Position numbers and translations under genes: made by a program
Source of the DNA: Micropterix aruncella
Lineage: Eukaryota > Arthropoda > Insecta > Lepidoptera > Micropterigidae
Direction: 5' to 3'
DNA length: 64,000 bases
Assembly (NCBI GenBank): GCA_944548615.1
Contig: OX155965.1
Span: 23,612,256 to 23,676,255, forward strand
In this document: one piece after another, positions 11,847 through 21,871 of the stretch
How the letters are laid out: each line of letters starts with the position of its first letter
Numbering within the stretch: position 1 is the stretch's first letter
Notes under the pieces: model-generated
What the model saw: only the letters and a program-made list of their open reading frames with translations
Databases searched by the model: none
What the model was told of the DNA's origin: nothing

Positions 11847-12787
11847 CTCGGCATTGCTCGCTATGGGTAATTTTTACCTAACGGCTGATATTTTGGTTAC
11901 AATATTTTTTACACCAATCACAGCGAGCCGCAGTTTTAAGTAGTTTCAAGTTGTGTCCTTGACTTCGCACTCGCTGGTCAACAGTCAGTTGGCCCGACAC
12001 TCTTGCAATCTGTGCACGTGCAAAGTGAGGAAGGGTATTTTTTACCCCTATCGATTATTTGTGCTATGAATCTTTAAAACTTTTTTACAATTAGGTTAAA
12101 TTATGTTGCACCAAGGACTCACGGAAGACGAAATCGAACAGTACTTAGAACTAGACGACAGCAGTCCGAAATTTATGATTTTGAAGAGTTTAGTGACCAT
12201 GTTACGGACTCTGAACAAGAAAGTGAGCTTTTTCAAGTACTTTTACCAGAAGATATAGGCGTTGCTGTACAGTCCATGTCACCAATTTGCTCTGATTGCA
12301 TTCAAAATTTACAATTAGTATTATATAAAACTGTTGTTCCTATACACATAAGGCTGATTCGTTGTGTGTTTTTTTATAGTTTTGAGCAACGCTACTTCTG
12401 TGTTGATTTATATATAAAAAACTAAGAAATGTTTATTTTTTTGTTGTTAATTGTAAGTTATAGTATTAGTGTACAAATGAGACACACAAGTTTTACTTTT
12501 TTTATTAAAAAAAATATGGTTTTTAAGTTTGTATGTCAATGGTCCAAAATTCATTGACTTTTGAGAAGTAATTGTTGCGGTTTGTTTTAATTAAAATAAA
12601 AGCTTAAAAATATGATTTGTTAGTGTTATTTAAACTTTAACTAAACATCCTTTTGGTCTAAAACATATCTTGAACAGGGTGGGCAATAAATATTGATAAA
12701 TACCTACTTTGAAGTCTGGGTATTTCCCCCCCCCCCCCCCCCATAGCGAGCATTTGTGTTGGTTAAGGGGGTGCGATGAGCGCCGAG
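11847..12787 (+). mobile_element. piggyBac-like element, internally deleted, inside a coding exon
   Basis: TTAA flanks it at 11843-11846 and 12788-12791. The left end reads CTCGGC-ATT-GCTCGCTATGGG. The right end, inverted, reads CTCGGC, a 30-bp spacer, then GCTCGCTATGGG. Terminal and inner repeats separated by 3 bp at one end and about 30 bp at the other match the layout known for piggyBac. A transposase N-terminal remnant lies inside at 12104-12300. Confidence 0.75.
12104..12300 (+). pseudogene. piggyBac transposase N-terminal remnant
   Basis: The sequence encodes LTEDEIEQYLELDDS. After a one-base shift it continues in an acidic stretch, SEIYDFEEFSDHVTDSEQES. An acidic N terminus starting LT..EIE.. 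is characteristic of piggyBac transposases. The catalytic domain is absent. Its orientation agrees with the surrounding asymmetric ends. Confidence 0.55.
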
Positions 12788-12938
12788 TTAATGTTTTTCT
12801 TAAATTGTATATCCTCCAGCTGTTTGATAGTGGTAGGGTGTAAATTGTAGAATTTAATGCTGATTTGAAAAGTAAATTTAAAAACGAGGAGATATCTTTT
12901 TTTTCTTTTCTTCGTATAACACAGTATTTAAAGTTTTT

Positions 12939-13642
12939 TATCAAATAGTTTTAAAGATTGTATCAGTCAAGTGACGGCCCCCATTGTCAATACGCTGAGC
13001 AAGCTGATTTCTAAAATTTCGCCTAACTTTTCAAGCATATCGATGGGTATATCGTTGATGGCTTAACGTATGTTGTCCTTAAGTTGAGCCAGGGTCTGTG
13101 GACGTTCGGTATACACAAGGGATTTGAGGTATCCCCATAAAAAGAAATCACAAGGAGCCAAGTCAGGAGACCGAGCAGGCCACAGAAGGTCCCCTCTCAA
13201 GGAGATGAGGCGGTCGGGGAAGTGTTCCTTCAAAAGATCCATAGAACGTCGTGCAGTGTGTGCCGTGGCTCCATCCTGCTGAAACCACACATCCCCTACG
13301 TCCAGTTGTTCAAGGTTTGGTACAAAAACATCCTCAATCTTTTCGTTGTAGCGAGCTGAAGTCACCGTAACAGTGCGCTCGTTTTCTTTTGAAATAGTAA
13401 TGTCCAATTATCCCCACTCTCGAAATCGCACACCACACAGTCATACGATCACAATGAAGTGGCTTCTGATGAAGTTCACGTGGATTGCTTTCACTCCAAT
13501 AACGCATGTTTTGTTTGTTAACGCAACCAGAAATGTGGAAGTGAGCCTCATCACTGAAAGACACGATAGCGTCGTAAGGCACGTTTTCAATGAGCACTTC
13601 ACATGCTCTTTGACCAGCAAGAAAAAATCCAACGCATGGCAA
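12939..13642 (-). pseudogene. DD41D (rosa-like) Tc1/mariner transposase remnant
   Basis: The catalytic region is FSDEAHFHISGCVNKQNMRY, then WFQQDGATAHTA, then SPDLAPCDFFLWGYLK. Exactly 41 residues separate the second and third aspartates, the spacing of the DD41D/rosa family rather than DD34D mariner. Lesions are a frameshift at about 13390 (frames of 13642-13334 and 13407-13063) and a stop after LKDNIR near 13063, followed by the in-frame C terminus HLTDTIFKTI up to 12939. The N-terminal DNA-binding domain is lost. CAGGGGGCGGCAGCTTAC, next to TA at 13779, may be the 5' TIR. The opposite end was not located. Confidence 0.8.
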
Positions 13643-13889
13643 TTACTGACGAGGTGGCAAACGAAACTTTAGAACCTCCCCTCCTCGCCTTTCGAATGAG
13701 ACCAAACCCACCCTTCTACGACCCACTGTCAACGCTTAGCGTCAAATACAACTCGGCAAAGTAAGCTGCCGCCCCCTGTATGATTGAATTAAATTTAGCC
13801 CTTTGTCTCTAATTCCATAGTGTTCTAATTTATTTAGGAGAATATTGTGATTAACGCAGTCAAATGCTTTTGATAGGTCACAAAATTGG

Positions 13890-14640
13890 TATTATTATTG
13901 CAGTATAGGTACCTCTTCTAGATTGTTGATTTTTTAACGTCACCAGACTATATTCACCACGCTGATTCCGAATCTGCAATAATATTTATTCGGTCTCAAT
14001 AAATAAGCGAGATATAGGCATTCAAAAAAGCGCCAAACCCATACATTTCGGTAGTTTTTTTTTTTAAATAATACATAAACACCTATTTGGCGGTAGGTTA
14101 GGTTAGGTTAGGTTAGGTCTTTTTAAAACAACCTTAAAAACTGAGGTAAAAAAAAAATTTTTTTTTTTTTTGTATCTAAATTTGGTTTTGAAAATTTACG
14201 CGTCCGAAGCTTTTTTCTTTCACATTTAGCATTACAATGATCTAACCTAGTAGTATTTCTTTGTTTTTTCGATTTCTGAGAAAGGTACCTATACTGCAAT
14301 AATTCCGGAAACTGTTCTAAATTGTTGATTTTTTAACATCACCCGACCGACCATATTGACCATGCTGATTCCGAATCTGCAAAAATCTTTATTCGGTCTC
14401 AATAAATAAGCGATATATAGGCATTCAAAGAAGAGTCAAACCCAAACACTTCAGTAGGTTTAGTTTTTTTTTTATAATACATAAACACTTATTTGACGGT
14501 ACTTAGATTATATTAGATTTGTTTTTAAAATCTTATAAACTGAGTTTAAAAAACATTTTTTTAAATGTAAATTTGTTTTTTTTTTGTCTTGCGCGTCCGA
14601 AGATTTTTTCTTTACATTTATTAGATTAGATCGTTTTGTT
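13890..14640. repeat. Two tandem copies of an unclassified repeat of about 370 bp
   Basis: GATTGTTGATTTTTTAAC, CTGATTCCGAATCTGCAA and TTTATTCGGTCTCAATAAAT each occur twice, about 370 bp apart. Inverted partial matches lie at about 49760-50290 on either side of mariner MITE copy 2 (CTACCGCC and ATGCCTATATCTCACTTATT). Confidence 0.65.
14094..14120 (+). repeat. Short interstitial TTAGG run
   Basis: About five tandem units of TTAGG, the common insect telomere unit, lie inside the repeat above. This is too short to indicate a telomere and is probably part of the repeat family. Confidence 0.6.
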
Positions 14641-14772
14641 CGCCGAGTCCTCAACTAACTTAGTCAAGTAAACCTTGGTTTGGGCTTCGGCCTAGTTAGG
14701 CAGAATTTGTATATCACATTTTCGGAAATAAATTTATCCTTATTCTTAACTCGCTTTCTCATAACCACTTAC

Positions 14773-14933
14773 CTGTCACGTATATTCCTGGATATCTCTT
14801 GCTGTTTTTAGATGTCATATTCTTCAGATGTTTTTTTCCTCTTTCGTGTAAAAATTTATCGCTTTCGCATTGGTATATCACATCGCACGCACCGCACTTT
14901 CCTTGGAAACCTTTCTTCGACATGTTTTTTGTT
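14773..14933 (-). CDS. Putative single C2H2 zinc-finger exon, origin unknown
   Basis: An ATG at 14933 (minus strand) opens a frame MSKKGFQGKCGACDVIYQCE, then ESDKFLHERGKKHLKNM, and ends 53 codons later at ACAG|GTAAGT. The Cys-x2-Cys..His-x4/5-His spacing suggests a small zinc finger of the kind found at the N terminus of some transposases and splicing proteins. No downstream exon was identified. It could belong to a host gene or to a degraded transposon. Confidence 0.3.
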
Positions 14934-15399
14934 TGTTTTTCAAACTAGGATTGTAGTTCTATAACTCAGTAGTAAGTCACAGACTTATTAGGTAGCACAG
15001 ACTTATTAGGTTAGGTAGTAAGTTGTTGAAGCACAGACTTAATAGGGACTTTTTTGAAGATTGTAGTTCTATTATCTTTGCTAGTTCTATAACTCAGCAG
15101 TAGTAAGTTAAAAGTCAGTAGTAGTTGTTGTTAGCACAGACTTGTTAGGGAACTTGGTGGGAACTTGTTATAGTGCTTGTTATAGGTCTCTGAAGCTGGC
15201 GCACAAACTTAATAGCTGGCGCCAGAAAACGATATATATAAACATACGTACATATAGCAAGCCAATACCAGTCTACCAATGACAACGGGTGAATTATGTT
15301 ACAACAAAAAATAAATATTAAGGCTCCCGCGGGAAATACAAATTATTCTTGTCGTATTTAGCAGAGTAGGCAATAGACCGAATCGGATACTCAAATTTT

Positions 15400-16920
15400 A
15401 GTCTGGCAATGATCGAGAATCATAATTTAGGAGGTTCGAAATTTTACTATACAAATTTTACTTATCGACGATGTTAGTATGCAATGGACGAGGCCGCCGC
15501 TTAAACTTCGGTCTGGCAGATATCGAGAATCCCACTTTTGGAGCTTCAAAAATTTACTATACATAGCTAATGATATTATACATCACATATAAAAAGTGCA
15601 TTAGGGCATTATTTTTTAAATTGGAGATATGATTTCCCAAACTTGGGTTCGCGCATCACTGATATATATATTAGTATGTCTAGGCGAACGCTCCAACTTC
15701 GGTCTGTGAAATATCGAGAATCCCAAGTTTGGAGCTTCAAAATTTTACTGTAGATAGCTGATGATATTAGACATCACATATAAAAAGTGCATTAGGGCGT
15801 TATTTCTTAAATTAAATATATTAATTCCCAAACTTTGGCTCGCGCATCGCCGATGTTAGTATGCAGTGGTCGAGGAAACCGCGCAAATTTTGCACAAGTG
15901 CATGAATTTGAATTTTTGTTGCTGTACAGCTATGTATTATGCACAATGCATGCACATTATACATGCGGTTTGCAGTTCGTGGAATGAAATGCCTCTTGAA
16001 AAATATATTAACTATGTATTCGATATCTGTACAGGTCAAACCGATATAAATCCAAAAATAATTGCAATCAATTTATGTTGTGCACATTTTATGAAAATTG
16101 TTACTAAAGACATTGATACACATTTTATTACGGCCTTAAAATCGGTAAAAACAGAAATTAAAGAAATATTTGCATATTCGTTAACACCTTTAAATTTTAA
16201 ATCTTTAATCTCCAATTTAAAAAATAACGCCCTAATGCACTTTTTATATGTGATGTCTAATATGATTAGCTATGTATAGTAAAATTTTGAAGCTCCAAAA
16301 GTGGGATTCTCGATATCTGCCAGACCGAAGTTTGAGCGGCCGCCTCGAACATTGCATACTAACATCGAGAATGCGCGGACCCAAGTTTGGGAATTAATAT
16401 CTTCAATTTAAGAAATAATGCCCTAATGCACTTTTTATATGTGATGTCTAATATCATCAGCTATGTATAGTAAAATTTTGAAGCTCCAAAAGTGGGATTC
16501 TCGATATCTGCCAGACCGAAGTTTGAGCGGCCGCCTCGAACATTGCATACTAACATCGACAATGCGCGGACCCAAGTTTGGGAATTAATATCTTCAATTT
16601 AAGAAATAATGCCCTAATGCACTTTTTATATGTGATGTCTAATATTATCAGCTACGTATAGTAAATTTTTGAAGCTCCAAAAGTGGGATTCTCGATATCT
16701 GACAGACCGAAGTTTGAGCGGCCGCCTTGACCACTGCATACTAACACCAGCGATGCGCGAGCCCGAATTCGAGAATTAATATCTCCAACTTAAGAAATAA
16801 CCTCCTTATGCACTTTTTATATGTGATATCTTATATCATCAGGTATCTATAGCAAAATTTTGAACATTCTAAAGTGGGTTCCTCGATGGCTGCCAGACCG
16901 AAAGGTGAGCAACGGCGGGG
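15400..16920. mobile_element. Foldback (FB/NOF, Mutator-like) type element with tandem-array arms
   Basis: The left part (about 15400-15890) holds tandem units of about 195 bp and the right part (about 16215-16920) holds four units of 189-190 bp in inverted orientation. Shared unit motifs are CACTTTTTATATGTGATGTC, AAAATTTTGAAGCTCCAAAA and TCTCGATATCTGCCAGACCG. The arms surround a unique centre with an open frame. Long inverted repeats built of tandem subrepeats around a coding loop are the hallmark of Drosophila Foldback elements. The exact ends and a target duplication were not resolved. Confidence 0.6.
15866..16279 (+). CDS. Putative FB/Mutator-type transposase fragment
   Basis: This 137-residue frame occupies the loop of the Foldback-like element and runs into its right arm. 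Its central part reads SSWNEMPLEKYINYVFDI, then KIIAINLCCAHFMKIV, then FITALKSVKTEIKEIF. The CCAH fits the Cys-x2-His motif that follows the second catalytic Asp in Mutator-superfamily transposases, to which FB/NOF belongs. The phrase 'LC.AHF.K' is familiar from insect relatives. Residues before about 35 and after about 110 are probably arm sequence read through. There is no catalytic Asp/Asp/Glu set, so this is a fragment. The assignment rests on motif and context. Confidence 0.4.
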   Translation: MVEETAQILHKCMNLNFCCCTAMYYAQCMHIIHAVCSSWNEMPLEKYINYVFDICTGQTDINPKIIAINLCCAHFMKIVTKDIDTHFITALKSVKTEIKEIFAYSLTPLNFKSLISNLKNNALMHFLYVMSNMISYV

Positions 16921-16954
16921 CTCGAGTTCAAGCTGAGTAATAATATTTCCAATT

Positions 16955-17300
16955 TAATTAAAATATCTCACGCAGTTTTTTTTATTCAGCATTAAATATA
17001 ATGCAGAAATAAACAATTGAGATATTAGTTGCTTTCGCAGAAAAGCCGAAAAAGTCTTTACAGACATGATGGACGATTTACAATTATAATGTTGGTGTCC
17101 TGTTAAAATATATTCCTTAAGCTGCATAACGCTAATTTTTAACTGCTTGTGATTGGTTAAGCCTCGGCTGTGATTGGCTTAAACTTTTAGCCAATAAGAT
17201 GCATTTCGTTTTGTTGCTGGCGATTCCGCCAGATTCATTCCGATACTTGTTATAGTATCCAGGAAAATAATGACAGATGGGGACGGGTTGAAATCAGGCT
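16955..17300. other. No recognised feature
   Basis: AT-rich DNA between the Foldback-like element and Repeat C. Nothing supportable was seen. Confidence 0.4.
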
Positions 17301-17309
17301 CTCAGAAAA

Positions 17310-17760
17310 TGATTGTCTATGGACGGCAAATTGATAGTACTTTACACAAATATATAGTACACCTATTTATGCATTCAATTTGATATACATTTATTTAAAA
17401 AAATATATAATTTGCGAGTTAGATTTTTCGTCATTACTTATAGTCGTAATATCGTAATTAAAGTGGAATATCAATGAAATACGAAAAACAACGTTAATTC
17501 TTCTATATTGGGTCCGTCATCTTTGACAACGATACGACGTTACAATATGTCCTCGGACAGTATAAATTTGCCTCGGACATTTTGTGCAATGTAATTTAAA
17601 AAATTGTACGAAAAAATCAAGGTAAAAATTGATGTGCATAGGAGTATAAATAAATTATGGTACTTTTGTGTACTATCTTGATTTTTCGATAGTATATAGT
17701 GCATGGCATGAAATTATAGTACACATACTATAATTATAGTACAAATTCCAACCCTGGGGG
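17310..17760 (+). repeat. Repeat C, copy 1
   Basis: It runs from CTCAGAAAATGATTGTCTAT to TATAATTATAGTAC..ATTCCAACCCTG. A second, interrupted copy follows at 17985-18990 in the same orientation. Class unknown. Confidence 0.65.
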
Positions 17761-17984
17761 CAATTCTTGAAAAATTTCGCATGCCAAATTTTGTCTATGG
17801 TCTATTTGATTGGCTGGTAGTCCTGTTCACGGACTTAAGGGGCGAACACATTATCGGACGCGTCCGTCAGCCGCGGCTTATGGGCGCAATCTGTGTAATG
17901 AATTTCTATGGCCCATGTAAATCAAATGGACCATAAACAAATTTTGGCATGCTTTATTTTCAAACATAGGCCCCCACGCCCTCA

Positions 17985-18990
17985 GAAAATTATTGTATAT
18001 GGACGGCGAATGGATCTTCACAAAAAAAATAGTACACTTGTGTATGCATTAATGTTAATAGATATTTAAATAAAAAAGACATTTGCTAGTTATATTTCTT
18101 AGTACTACTTAAATAATCATAATTAAAATTAGAATACATATAGTAAAACAACGTCAATATCAGCCAATTCTTCTAAATTGGGTACATCATCTTTGGCAAT
18201 GATGCGACATAACAATGTCCTCGGACAATATAAGAGCCGGTCCACACGATGAGGTGCGGCGCCGCACGACAAAGAGTGCACCGAATGGGCATACACACGT
18301 ACAGTGCTCGGTGCGGCGCCGCAACGTTACTACGACGCCGCAGTGGGCCAATAGTCTTGTAGTTAATTGTACGTAGAACTAGTGAAATGAGGTAGTCAAT
18401 GCCAATATCTTCTTCGTTGGTACTCATTTTAAACACTTAGATTAAAAATTAACAAATATACGTGAAAACAAATGAAATAGGCAGCATGTATCCTACTTCG
18501 ACTGCACTTAACAACTGAGCGGTGCCGCTCTGGCGCATATCCCCGGTTTGCGTGCGGTTCGACGCCGGAGAGCACCGTGTCTCATACCATAGATATTTGT
18601 ATGTGGGACGCCTCAGCGTCACCGCTTAGCGCCGCGCCGCAGCTGCACCGCATAGTGTGGCCCGGCCCTTAATTCGGTGTTATTTTTAATTTGTTTTATT
18701 TTACGGCATCGCATGCCAGCACCGGGGCATTGGTGGACTGTATTGCTAATTTATTGCGTATTCTGGTCTTTGGTAATCCCCGGCCGGAGAACCTATGTTT
18801 AATGATGCTATATTTAAAGAAATTTCAAACATTGTTTTAAAAATTCAAGGTAAAATTGATCCGCATAGGCGAATAAAAAAATGTAGAATGTTTGCATACT
18901 ATCTTGATCTTGCGATAGTATATAGTAGGTACACGGCATGGAATTATAGTTTAAATACTATAATTATAGTACGAATTCCAACCCTGTTTG
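17985..18990 (+). repeat. Repeat C, copy 2, interrupted by a GC-rich MITE
   Basis: It matches 17310-17760 on both sides (start CTCAGAAAATTATTGTATAT, end CTATAATTATAGTACGAATT) but carries extra DNA from about 18229, including the GC-rich element at 18229-18672. Confidence 0.65.
18229..18672. mobile_element. GC-rich MITE inside Repeat C
   Basis: The ends AGAGCCGGTCCACACGATGA and, inverted, AGGGCCGGGCCACACTATGC are TIR-like. GCGGCGCCGC motifs recur inside. The GC content stands out sharply from the AT-rich host repeat. The target duplication is unclear, so the superfamily is open. Confidence 0.6.
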
Positions 18991-19737
18991 ACAGTATGAT
19001 CGGCGATCGTCCCGGAACACGAATCGTTTGCGTGGAGTCTTAAGGCATAATGTTTACACCACTTTGTGGGATTATTTGTCTGTTTTTAATGCTTGCAATT
19101 AGTTGCAATACCCTAATTCCAAACTGGCTTATTTCATCGTCAGTAAAAAATTGTAGTGATAGAATAATTCCTTTAAAAAACATTAGGCTGCGCTCTTGGA
19201 GTTCTTAGAGGGCTTTCACCATTTTTAGTTCTATCTCGTCCAACTTGCGTTTACGGGGACGAATATCACGTGATGGTAGGTACATTAAATTGAGTACGTT
19301 ATTCGTACTACGAGACGGTAGCCGTGCTGTGAGTTGGTTTAATAGACGAGGCAGCAACACGGTCGCTACACGATCGCGGCACCGTACCGTGTCACAGAAG
19401 CTCATACACAGGCTTCACAGAAGCTCATACATCACCACCTTTACACGGAACGGCGACCGTGCCGCGCCGCATACGTGTAAAACGGGGATTAGCATGTGAA
19501 GTTTATGGCGCCTGACGTTTAGTAGGATTGCTGTGAAAATTCCCAATTTTCGGGAATTTCGGCAAGACAAAGTAGGGATTTCTCGCCACAGCTATCTCCC
19601 AACACTGAACTGTCAAAAAATATTATTTTTGGTTTGAATGTAAATAAATGTTGTTAGTTACCGTCACTGATCATATAAATAGTTACCGTGCAAATCAGTT
19701 TTGTGCCTGAAAGTCGGTTTATTTGGTGTGTTTAGAG

Positions 19738-19745
19738 TATATAAA
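19738..19745 (+). promoter_or_regulatory. TATA-like box upstream of the first ZAD gene
   Basis: TATATAAA lies about 105 bp before the ATG at 19851. Spacing permits a TATA box with a short 5' UTR, but no initiator was confirmed. Confidence 0.3.
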
Positions 19746-19850
19746 GTCACAATATTTACAATAAACTAAACGAAACAACCAGTTCCGATTCCAAAAAATC
19801 TATAAATCACGAAATTAAGCCACGTAAGAATTTTGCTAGCCTGCTGAACA

Positions 19851-21218
19851 ATGACGATGGCTGAAAAACTGCATTCTATTAATATGCAAGAGGCGTGCAG
19901 AATATGCTTATCGGACGACTGCTTGATAACAAAACAACCAATATTCGAAACTACGAATGGACCAATCAAAGAAGATGCGATCAAGTACTGTGGAATTCTA
20001 TTAGAAGAAAAGAAAGGTCTTCCTACAATGGTATGCTCCGAATGCCTCTCAAGTTTGTACGCTGCAGTTTCATTCATCGAGAAATGTAGAGATACAGAGC
20101 TGTTGCTGAATGAGTATGCGAAAGATTTAGAGATAAAGGAGGAGCTCGACTTTGATTATTTCGAAAGCGTCGATTGCCTCGTCGATGATTCCGATATTAA
20201 AACAGAGACTGAACCGTTAAAATTAAAAAAAAAGAAATCCATGGCGCTGCAGTGTGTCACCTGCGGCGCGTTCGTACAGAGTCAGTCCGCTTTAGTCAAT
20301 CACAACCGAACGCATACGGGCGAGAGACCATTCTCGTGCGCATCGTGCGGTAAAAATTTCGCGCAGAAATCCACAATGCGCCTGCATATCTTACGCGTCC
20401 ATTTGAAACATCGCAAAGTACAGAAAGTCGCAAAATCAAACACGTGCGAAGTGTGCGAAAAGAAGTTTTCGTCGTCGACGAATCTGAAAGTGCACATGCG
20501 AATCCACACGGGGGAAACTCCGTACGAATGCGACGTATGCTTCAGACGGTTCATGCAGCTCGGCACGCTGACGAGTCACAAACGAAGACACAACGGTGAA
20601 AAGCCGTACGCTTGCGGCGCCTGTGGCAGGGCCTTCGTCGAGAAGAACCATCTAATCAGACACCAGAGCGTGCATAGCGAGGCGAAACCTTACACTTGCA
20701 GCATTTGCAACAAGAGCGTCAAATCCTCCTTCGCGCTGAAGCAACATGTTAAAGGGCACGCCAATTCGAAAGATCACATCTGCGACCAGTGCGGTGCCTC
20801 TTTTACAGTAAAGGGCAATCTCGTAGCGCACATGAAAGTGATACACTCGGCGAAATCAGGCCAATGCTTGATCTGCAACAAGATATGCTCGGATCTCGGC
20901 GAGCACATGATTGATCACACGGGCGAGAAAAAATATGAGTGCGTGCAGTGCGATAAGAGATTCGCGCACAAGCGTGGGCTGATTGTGCACAGCCGCCAGC
21001 ACACGGAGAATCACAGGTTTCAGTGCTCGTTCGAAGGGTGCGATAGGACGTTCTACGCGCAGTGGCTCTTGGACTGCCACGTGTCCAAGCACACCGGATG
21101 TACTCCGCACGTGTGCAAATTCTGCTCGAAGGGATTCTTGCGGTCGTACCATTTAAATAAACATTTGAAGACGAATCATGCTCTGGTTAGTAACGAGTTT
21201 GGCGGATCTGAAGGATGA
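19851..21218 (+). CDS. ZAD C2H2 zinc-finger protein 1 (putative transcription factor)
   Basis: The protein has 455 residues and no intron. Residues about 15-85 form a ZAD domain: two Cys pairs, ACRICLSDDC..FE and MVCSECLSSLY, then a C-terminal helix. ZAD domains bind one zinc and dimerise; they are largely arthropod-specific. An acidic linker (KEELDFDYFESVDCLVDDS) and a Lys-rich patch follow. Eleven C2H2 fingers run from CVTCGAFVQS to CKFCSKGFLR, several joined by TGE/NGEKP-type linkers. Finger 8 is short (CLICNKICSDLGEHMIDH), as in the paralogue at 25163-26470. Likely nuclear and DNA-binding; the target is unknown. The ATG at 19851 is used; a second ATG two codons later is equally possible. 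The two genes are tail-to-tail. Confidence 0.92.
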   Translation: MTMAEKLHSINMQEACRICLSDDCLITKQPIFETTNGPIKEDAIKYCGILLEEKKGLPTMVCSECLSSLYAAVSFIEKCRDTELLLNEYAKDLEIKEELDFDYFESVDCLVDDSDIKTETEPLKLKKKKSMALQCVTCGAFVQSQSALVNHNRTHTGERPFSCASCGKNFAQKSTMRLHILRVHLKHRKVQKVAKSNTCEVCEKKFSSSTNLKVHMRIHTGETPYECDVCFRRFMQLGTLTSHKRRHNGEKPYACGACGRAFVEKNHLIRHQSVHSEAKPYTCSICNKSVKSSFALKQHVKGHANSKDHICDQCGASFTVKGNLVAHMKVIHSAKSGQCLICNKICSDLGEHMIDHTGEKKYECVQCDKRFAHKRGLIVHSRQHTENHRFQCSFEGCDRTFYAQWLLDCHVSKHTGCTPHVCKFCSKGFLRSYHLNKHLKTNHALVSNEFGGSEG

Positions 21219-21462
21219 ATTCGATCACAGGCAATCTAGAAATGGAAAATGAAAATATGAAATGCTGGATTTTTCGTAAAAGATGATACGTTTCCAGGTG
21301 ACATTATTTCTTTTTGGAAACTCATGCTACCCTACTACAGCAAGATCTGGACGGACAGAGCAGTGACTGCTCGCTCACCTTGAACGTGAAGAAATGTGTG
21401 TGCTTCATATTGGCAAAAACAGTCCGAAAACGACTTACTGAATACGAATAACGTATCATAAA

Positions 21463-21745
21463 CCGGTCGGGCGCCAACAATGCCTTTTTTCTTTTGGCAT
21501 TTTGCGTCGGTTGATAGATTTGCGCGTAGCTGTTTTGGCTGGCCCCCATATAAATAAACTAAATATATAATATACATGACTAACAAGATTAATTATTAGG
21601 TAACAAGGGGGAAATCATGAAAAAACGATATTGTTAGTTTATAACGATATATTATTAACGCTTCAGTAACGATATATTTATTTACAAAATCGACCAAAAA
21701 CGCAGAGCAGTTTTTTGCGCGCGAAGACTGGCTTCCGCCGACAGG
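21463..21745 (+). mobile_element. TTAA-family MITE
   Basis: It starts CCGGTCGGGCGCCAACAATG, contains GACTAACAAGATTAATTATT, and ends GACTGGCTTCCGCCGACAGG before TTAA (21746-21749). The left flank is TAAA, a decayed TTAA. It is the same family as 55171-55405. Confidence 0.75.
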
Positions 21746-21871
21746 TTAAAGGAAGTGGCCAATGAGAAAGATCTCGGAGATAGTTAAAATAGCAAACTAC
21801 CACATACCTTACAAATTTGGAATCCCTTTCAACATCTATCTCTAGCAATGGTTGGGGAGATTTATGATCAA

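Noticed and set aside
11880..11945. An N-terminal zinc finger (CDWCKKYC) belonging to the RRM-like gene
   Set aside because: It lies inside the piggyBac element, in another frame and before a stop; the resemblance to a TUT1-like finger is accidental.
14094..14120. Telomere
   Set aside because: Only about five TTAGG units, inside a dispersed repeat.
15400..16920. CRISPR array or simple satellite
   Set aside because: Unit size (about 190 bp), inverted halves and a coding loop do not fit a CRISPR array, and the inversion does not fit a simple satellite.
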